In this document: positions 33,591-37,510 of the stretch, piece after piece
How the letters are laid out: every line of letters begins with the position of its first letter
How positions within the stretch are numbered: the stretch's first letter is position 1
Assembly: GCA_964449835.1 (NCBI GenBank)
Contig: CAYVBZ010000013.1
Coordinates: 1-37,510, forward strand
DNA from: JABDGC01 sp964449835
Lineage (GTDB): Bacteria > Pseudomonadota > Gammaproteobacteria > DSM-16500
Reading direction: 5' to 3'
DNA: 37,510 bases
Notes under the pieces: generated by a model
What the model was told of the DNA's origin: nothing
Database searches by the model: none
What the model saw: only the letters and a program-made list of their open reading frames with translations
Position numbers and translations under genes: made by a program

Positions 33591-34334
33591 ATGCAAGATA
33601 AAAAAACAAAAGTCGCATTGATCACTGGCGGAGCGCGCAGAATTGGCGCCGCCATCGCGCAGCAATTGCACGCGGCAGGCTTTAAAGTGGTGCTGCATTT
33701 TCGACGCTCCAAAGAGGAGGCGGAACAGCTATGCGCAGCTTTTAATCAAGAGCGCCCCCAGTCCGCGGTGACGCTCGCGGAAGATCTAGGGAATACAGCA
33801 GACTTGTCACGCTTTATTGAGACCGCGGCAGCGGCCTGGGGACGTTTGGATGTCCTGGTGAATAATGCTTCTATTTTTAATAAGACCCCCCTTGGGACGG
33901 TGAAGGAGGCGCAGTGGGATGAGCTCATAGGCCCGAATTTGAAAGCTCCTTTTTTCCTTTCTCAAGCGGTTTATCCTCATTTGGCCAAAACGCAAGGCTG
34001 TATTATTAATCTCACGGACATTCATACGGAAAAACCTTTTCGAGACTATGCTGTTTATTGCATTTCTAAGGCAGGGTTGCTGGCTTTGACGCGTACCCTG
34101 GCCAAGGAATTCGGTCCTGCCGTCCGAGTGAATGCCATTGCGCCGGGCATGATGATTTGGCCGGAAGGGGAAAATACCCTCTCCAAGGCGCTTTGCCAAA
34201 AAATAATAAATGAAGCTGCTTTAAAACGAATCGGCTCGCCGCAAGATGTGGCGAAGGCCGTGCTTTTCTTTGCGCGCGATGCTGATTATATTACCGGGCA
34301 AGTGCTGGCAGTGGATGGGGGACGGTTGTTATGA
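33591..34334 (+). CDS. Pteridine reductase-like short-chain dehydrogenase
   Basis: A 247-residue SDR enzyme. The ATG at 33591 is chosen because the family motif starts just after it; a longer open frame to 33561 would add only ten residues. NADPH site TGGARRIG has the Arg that marks pteridine reductases (PTR1/FolM), followed by NNASIF, the active-site region NLTDIHTEKPFRDYAVYCISKAG (Tyr-x3-Lys as YCISK), and an ending DYITGQVLAVDGGR. In this subfamily the usual Ser of the triad is replaced, as here by Asp in LTDIH. It likely reduces dihydrofolate or dihydropterins. Ribosome site is poor; a TATTAT box 9 bases upstream may give a short leader. It overlaps the permease gene by 4 bases. Confidence 0.85.
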   Translation: MQDKKTKVALITGGARRIGAAIAQQLHAAGFKVVLHFRRSKEEAEQLCAAFNQERPQSAVTLAEDLGNTADLSRFIETAAAAWGRLDVLVNNASIFNKTPLGTVKEAQWDELIGPNLKAPFFLSQAVYPHLAKTQGCIINLTDIHTEKPFRDYAVYCISKAGLLALTRTLAKEFGPAVRVNAIAPGMMIWPEGENTLSKALCQKIINEAALKRIGSPQDVAKAVLFFARDADYITGQVLAVDGGRLL

Positions 34335-36073
34335 ACTTCTTGCGTAACACCTTCATGACGATTTATAGAAACCGCCTCTATCCTAATTATTGGGACATTT
34401 TTGCTTTCATCTTCGTCTCCAGTCTTATCTTTTTGTTTGCCTGGAGTGCGAAGCAAATGACGGTCCCTTATCACCTGGGTACAGTCATCCCCATTTCACT
34501 TCAGCCCCGTTATTTGCCTTTCTATGCCTTAAGGACGGTGTTGCGGATGTTGATCGCCTTAGGTTTTTCGCTGCTTTTTACTTTGACGATTGCCACTTGG
34601 GCAGCCAAAAGCAGAAGGGCCGAGCGTTTTTTAATTCCGTTAATCGATGTTTTACAATCGGTGCCCATTCTGGGTTTTTTATCCATTACAGTCGTGGGAT
34701 TTATTTATATTTTTCCAGGGAGTCTCTTAGGCCCAGAATGCGCCGCGATTTTTGCGATTTTTACCTCGCAGGCCTGGAATATGGCCTTGGGTTTTTATCA
34801 AACGGTACGGACTGTGCCCGCGGACCTACAAGAAGTCGCCAGAATGTTTCATTTGTCGGCTTGGCAGCGTTTTTGGCGCATTGAGGCAGCTTATTCCTTG
34901 CCGGGCCTGCTTTGGAATATGATGATCTCCATGTCCTCAGGCTGGTTTTTTGTAGTCGCTTCCGAGGCCATTTCGGTGTCCAATCAAGAGATTTTATTGC
35001 CAGGCATCGGCTCTTATATCGCAACCGCCATCAAGCAAGCCAACTTGACGGCCATTTGCTATGCCATTATCGCCATGTTTGTGGTGATTTTATTGTATGA
35101 CCAAATTTTATTCCGTCCTTTGGTGACCTGGGCTGAAAAATTCAAAGCTGAAAATATCGCGAGTCAAAGAGAAGTCCGTTCCTGGCTCATGAATCTCTTG
35201 CAGCGCACCCGGCTCATGCGCTATTGGGGCGGCAAGTTTAATTCGCTTTGGAATGCTTTTGTCAATCTGTCCTGGCCTTCGCTTCCTTACACGGTTTCTT
35301 TTAGACGTTCTCAGATACGGCGGCAAAATTGGTTTCTGCTTTATTGGGAGGACCTCGTTTTTTGGGCAGCGATTATTTTGGTTTCCTGGGGCGGCGCACT
35401 CTTTTTGCTTCATCATCTTTCCTGGCAAGTGTTTCAGCATGTTTTTCTTTTGGGCGCAATCACGGCCTTGCGCGTTTTTATTTTGGTCTTTTTGTGCAGT
35501 TTAATTTGGGTGCCGATCGGGGTTTATATTGGTTTGCGGCCGAGGATTGCCTATGTTATTCAGCCTGTCGCGCAATTTTTAGCGGCTTTCCCAGCCAACC
35601 TTCTTTATCCGCTGGTCGTGATGGCGGTGGTGGCTTTTCATATTCATCCAGAGTTGGGCCTGACGCCTTTGATGATTTTAGGCGCGCAGTGGTACATTCT
35701 TTTTAATGTGATCGCGGGGGCCTCGCTGCTGCCCAAGGACTTCCTCGATGTGGCCGATAATTTTGACATTGGTTCCTGGCTGCGCTGGCGCCGGGTTATT
35801 TTGCCGGGTATCTTCCCCTATTACATTACCGGTGCAATCACGGCCGCTGGCGGCACTTGGAATGCCAGCATTGTGGCGGAAGTGGTCAATTGGGGGCATA
35901 CCACAATTAAGATCCCAGGTTTAGGCGCTTATATCACGGAGCAGACAGTGAGCGGAAACTTCCCGCAAACGGCGCTCGCGATTGGGGTCATGAGTTTACT
36001 GGTGGTGGTGATCAATCGTTTATTTTGGCGTCCACTGTATGTGCTTGCCCTGAACCGTTTTGTGTTGGATTAG
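34331..36073 (+). CDS. Fused double permease of a NitT/TauT-type ABC transporter
   Basis: A 580-residue membrane protein starting in an ATGA overlap with the pteridine reductase stop. It has two BPD_transp_1 permease domains in one chain, with about twelve helices. The first (about residues 50-270) carries an EAA-like loop near DLQEVARMFHLSAWQRFWRI; the second (about 350-570) carries a matching one near DFLDVADNFDIGSWLRWRRV. Such tandem permeases pair with a dedicated ATPase, here the next gene. No substrate-binding protein gene is present in the window, so the substrate (nitrate, sulfonate, bicarbonate or other) cannot be read. Confidence 0.88.
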   Translation: MNFLRNTFMTIYRNRLYPNYWDIFAFIFVSSLIFLFAWSAKQMTVPYHLGTVIPISLQPRYLPFYALRTVLRMLIALGFSLLFTLTIATWAAKSRRAERFLIPLIDVLQSVPILGFLSITVVGFIYIFPGSLLGPECAAIFAIFTSQAWNMALGFYQTVRTVPADLQEVARMFHLSAWQRFWRIEAAYSLPGLLWNMMISMSSGWFFVVASEAISVSNQEILLPGIGSYIATAIKQANLTAICYAIIAMFVVILLYDQILFRPLVTWAEKFKAENIASQREVRSWLMNLLQRTRLMRYWGGKFNSLWNAFVNLSWPSLPYTVSFRRSQIRRQNWFLLYWEDLVFWAAIILVSWGGALFLLHHLSWQVFQHVFLLGAITALRVFILVFLCSLIWVPIGVYIGLRPRIAYVIQPVAQFLAAFPANLLYPLVVMAVVAFHIHPELGLTPLMILGAQWYILFNVIAGASLLPKDFLDVADNFDIGSWLRWRRVILPGIFPYYITGAITAAGGTWNASIVAEVVNWGHTTIKIPGLGAYITEQTVSGNFPQTALAIGVMSLLVVVINRLFWRPLYVLALNRFVLD

Positions 36074-36088
36074 CTGAAGAGGTGCGTC

Positions 36089-37390
36089 ATGATGGAGCCT
36101 ATTTTTGAGGTCGTGAACTTACAGAAATCCTTTCGCAAGGTCGAACGCCAAGAATTGTTGGTGCTTCAAGATCTTAATTTTCGGATGTATGAAGGCGAAA
36201 TTGTCGCTATTTTAGGAAAATCCGGCTCAGGGAAGTCCACCTTGCTCCGTATTTTGGCTGGGCTTGAGCAACCTTCAGATGGATTGGTCTATTATCGTGC
36301 CAAGCCGATTTTGGGGCCAGTACATGGCGCTTCAATGGTTTTTCAGACCTTTGCTCTTTTGCCCTGGCTCACAGTCTTGCAAAATGTGGAGTTAGGCTTG
36401 GAAGCTTTACGCATTCCGCCGGAAGAGCGCCGCACGCGTTCTCTCAAGGCCATAGACATGATTGGCTTGGATGGTTTTGAATCTGCCTATCCCAAAGAAT
36501 TGTCAGGTGGAATGCGTCAGCGGGTCGGTTTTGCGCGTGCCTTAGTGATTAACCCGGAAGTGTTGCTGATGGACGAACCTTTCTCCGCTTTGGATGTTTT
36601 GACCGCCGACAACTTGAAAAGCGATCTTTTAGATTTATGGCAAAGCAAAAAAACCGGGTTAAAGGGCATTTTATTTGTGACCCATAATATCGAAGAGGCA
36701 GTGCTCTTGGCGGACCGCATCATTGTTTTTAGCAGTGATCCCGGAACCATTCGCGCTGAGTTAAAGGTGACTCTGCCTTATCCTCGCAGTGACATTGATC
36801 CCCGGTTTCGCAATCAGGTGGACCGGGTCTATACCTTAATGACCACCCAACCGCAAGAAGAACGCATGAAGGAAGGCGTGGCGGAACATATTGTGATTGA
36901 TATCGGCTACCGCTTGCCGGATACCTCGGTCGCCGAGCTGACCGGTCTTTTGGAAATTCTGAATGAGCCTGAGCGGCAAGGAAAAATGGACTTGCCGGAT
37001 GTGGCGGAAACTTTGATGTTGGGCATCGACGATTTATTTCCTTTGACCGAATTGCTTGATATTCTCCATTTTGCCAAAGTTTCAAAAGGAGACATTGCCA
37101 TTACGGAAGAGGGGAAACAATTCGTCAATGCGGATATTTTGGAACGAAAGAAAATATTTTCCCTGCATTTAAAAAAATACGTGCCTTTAGCCCGTTTTAT
37201 TTATGAACGTCTTATCCATCACCCCCGGCATCGCGCTTTGGAGGAGCAGTTTTTATCCTTGCTTGAGGATTATGTTTCCGAGAAAGATGCAGAACGGGTT
37301 TTGCACACCATCATCGAATATGGCCGTTATGCCGAGCTTTTCGCCTACGATTATAATTCCGGCGTCTTAAGTCTGGAAAACCCAAACTAA
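36089..37390 (+). CDS. ATPase subunit of a nitrate/sulfonate/taurine-type ABC transporter with C-terminal AAA-associated domain
   Basis: A 433-residue protein following the permease by 15 bases, with GAGG upstream of its ATG. Residues 1-260 are an ABC ATPase: Walker A GKSGSGKST, Q-loop VFQTFALLPW, signature LSGGMRQR, Walker B LLMDEPFSALD, switch His in FVTHNIEEA. Residues about 265-425 are an extra domain with the AAA-associated C-terminal pattern (around DLPDVAETLMLGIDDLFPLTELLDILHFA), known in this family and of unclear regulatory role. It is well conserved, without frame breaks. Confidence 0.9.
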   Translation: MMEPIFEVVNLQKSFRKVERQELLVLQDLNFRMYEGEIVAILGKSGSGKSTLLRILAGLEQPSDGLVYYRAKPILGPVHGASMVFQTFALLPWLTVLQNVELGLEALRIPPEERRTRSLKAIDMIGLDGFESAYPKELSGGMRQRVGFARALVINPEVLLMDEPFSALDVLTADNLKSDLLDLWQSKKTGLKGILFVTHNIEEAVLLADRIIVFSSDPGTIRAELKVTLPYPRSDIDPRFRNQVDRVYTLMTTQPQEERMKEGVAEHIVIDIGYRLPDTSVAELTGLLEILNEPERQGKMDLPDVAETLMLGIDDLFPLTELLDILHFAKVSKGDIAITEEGKQFVNADILERKKIFSLHLKKYVPLARFIYERLIHHPRHRALEEQFLSLLEDYVSEKDAERVLHTIIEYGRYAELFAYDYNSGVLSLENPN

Positions 37391-37435
37391 GATTATCGGT
37401 TTGCATGATTTCTATTCCCCCATCCGGCTTCGCCA

Positions 37436-37454
37436 CCTTCCCCTGCTGGGAAGG
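37436..37454 (+). terminator. Hairpin downstream of the ABC transporter operon
   Basis: CCTTCCC (37436-37442), loop CTGCT and GGGAAGG (37448-37454), followed by CTTTCT, 46 bases after the ATPase stop. It lies within a CCATCCGGCTTCGCCACCTT-type stretch (37421-37439) that looks like a dispersed intergenic repeat. No gene is seen from 37391 to the window end. Confidence 0.4.
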
Positions 37455-37510
37455 CTTTCTAAGCAAATGTGGATTTTCGAGATTAACACTTCTTACCTGC
37501 TTAGGAAGCC

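Noticed and set aside
1..37510. CRISPR array
   Set aside because: No regularly spaced identical direct repeats with unique spacers occur; the only tandem repeats are the coding 78-bp units and the three 21-bp units of the peptide gene.

Overview
The window looks like chromosome from a gammaproteobacterium of the Legionella/Coxiella/Berkiella type (order Legionellales). This is inferred from gene content: a giant effector-like protein, ankyrin-like repeats, a KdpFABC potassium pump, a DUF3141 PHA-synthase-like hydrolase, FadL, GGDEF/EAL proteins, and a pterin gene set. The order is not proven, because no rRNA or other marker gene is present.

Layout. (1) 1-6788, minus: the N-terminal 2262 codons of a giant protein that runs off the left edge and ends here in a SecA/helicase-like Walker A site. 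(2) 7039-8385, minus: an AlbA_2-type regulator with a strong promoter overlapped by a large inverted repeat. (3) 8536-15471: a visibly AT-rich island of about 6.9 kb bounded by two direct copies of the 3' half of a tRNA-Glu gene. It holds an ankyrin-like repeat protein broken by an assembly gap, a secreted Cys-containing protein, and on the plus strand a compact operon: stand-alone Lon-type protease domain, secreted beta-repeat protein, a 57-residue peptide with three heptad repeats, a degenerate ATP-grasp-like protein, an intact ATP-grasp ligase, and an ABC exporter. The last four genes overlap one another by 13-17 nt. I read this as a graspetide-like (side-chain cross-linked) RiPP pathway; it is the most novel item here. 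(4) 15507-16055: a cupin gene, ending at a terminator shared with the converging kdp operon. (5) 16101-21279, minus: small membrane ORF, kdpF, kdpA, kdpB and an enlarged kdpC. (6) 21372-25993: DUF3141 hydrolase, CPBP protease, FadL porin. (7) 26109-31653: two c-di-GMP (GGDEF-EAL) proteins flanking a PLP decarboxylase fused to a GNAT acetyltransferase. (8) 31650-34334: a PTPS-family enzyme lacking the usual catalytic Cys, a MidA-type methyltransferase, and a pteridine reductase. The two pterin-type enzymes suggest a folate/pterin locus. (9) 34331-37390, plus: a fused double permease and ATPase of a NitT/TauT-type ABC importer, overlapping the pteridine reductase gene.

How parts fit together. 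In the island operon, the peptide would be cross-linked by the ATP-grasp pair, possibly trimmed by the Lon-like protease, and exported by the ABC protein. All functional statements are from motif reading only. No database search was run, and the island boundaries and the peptide product are inferences.
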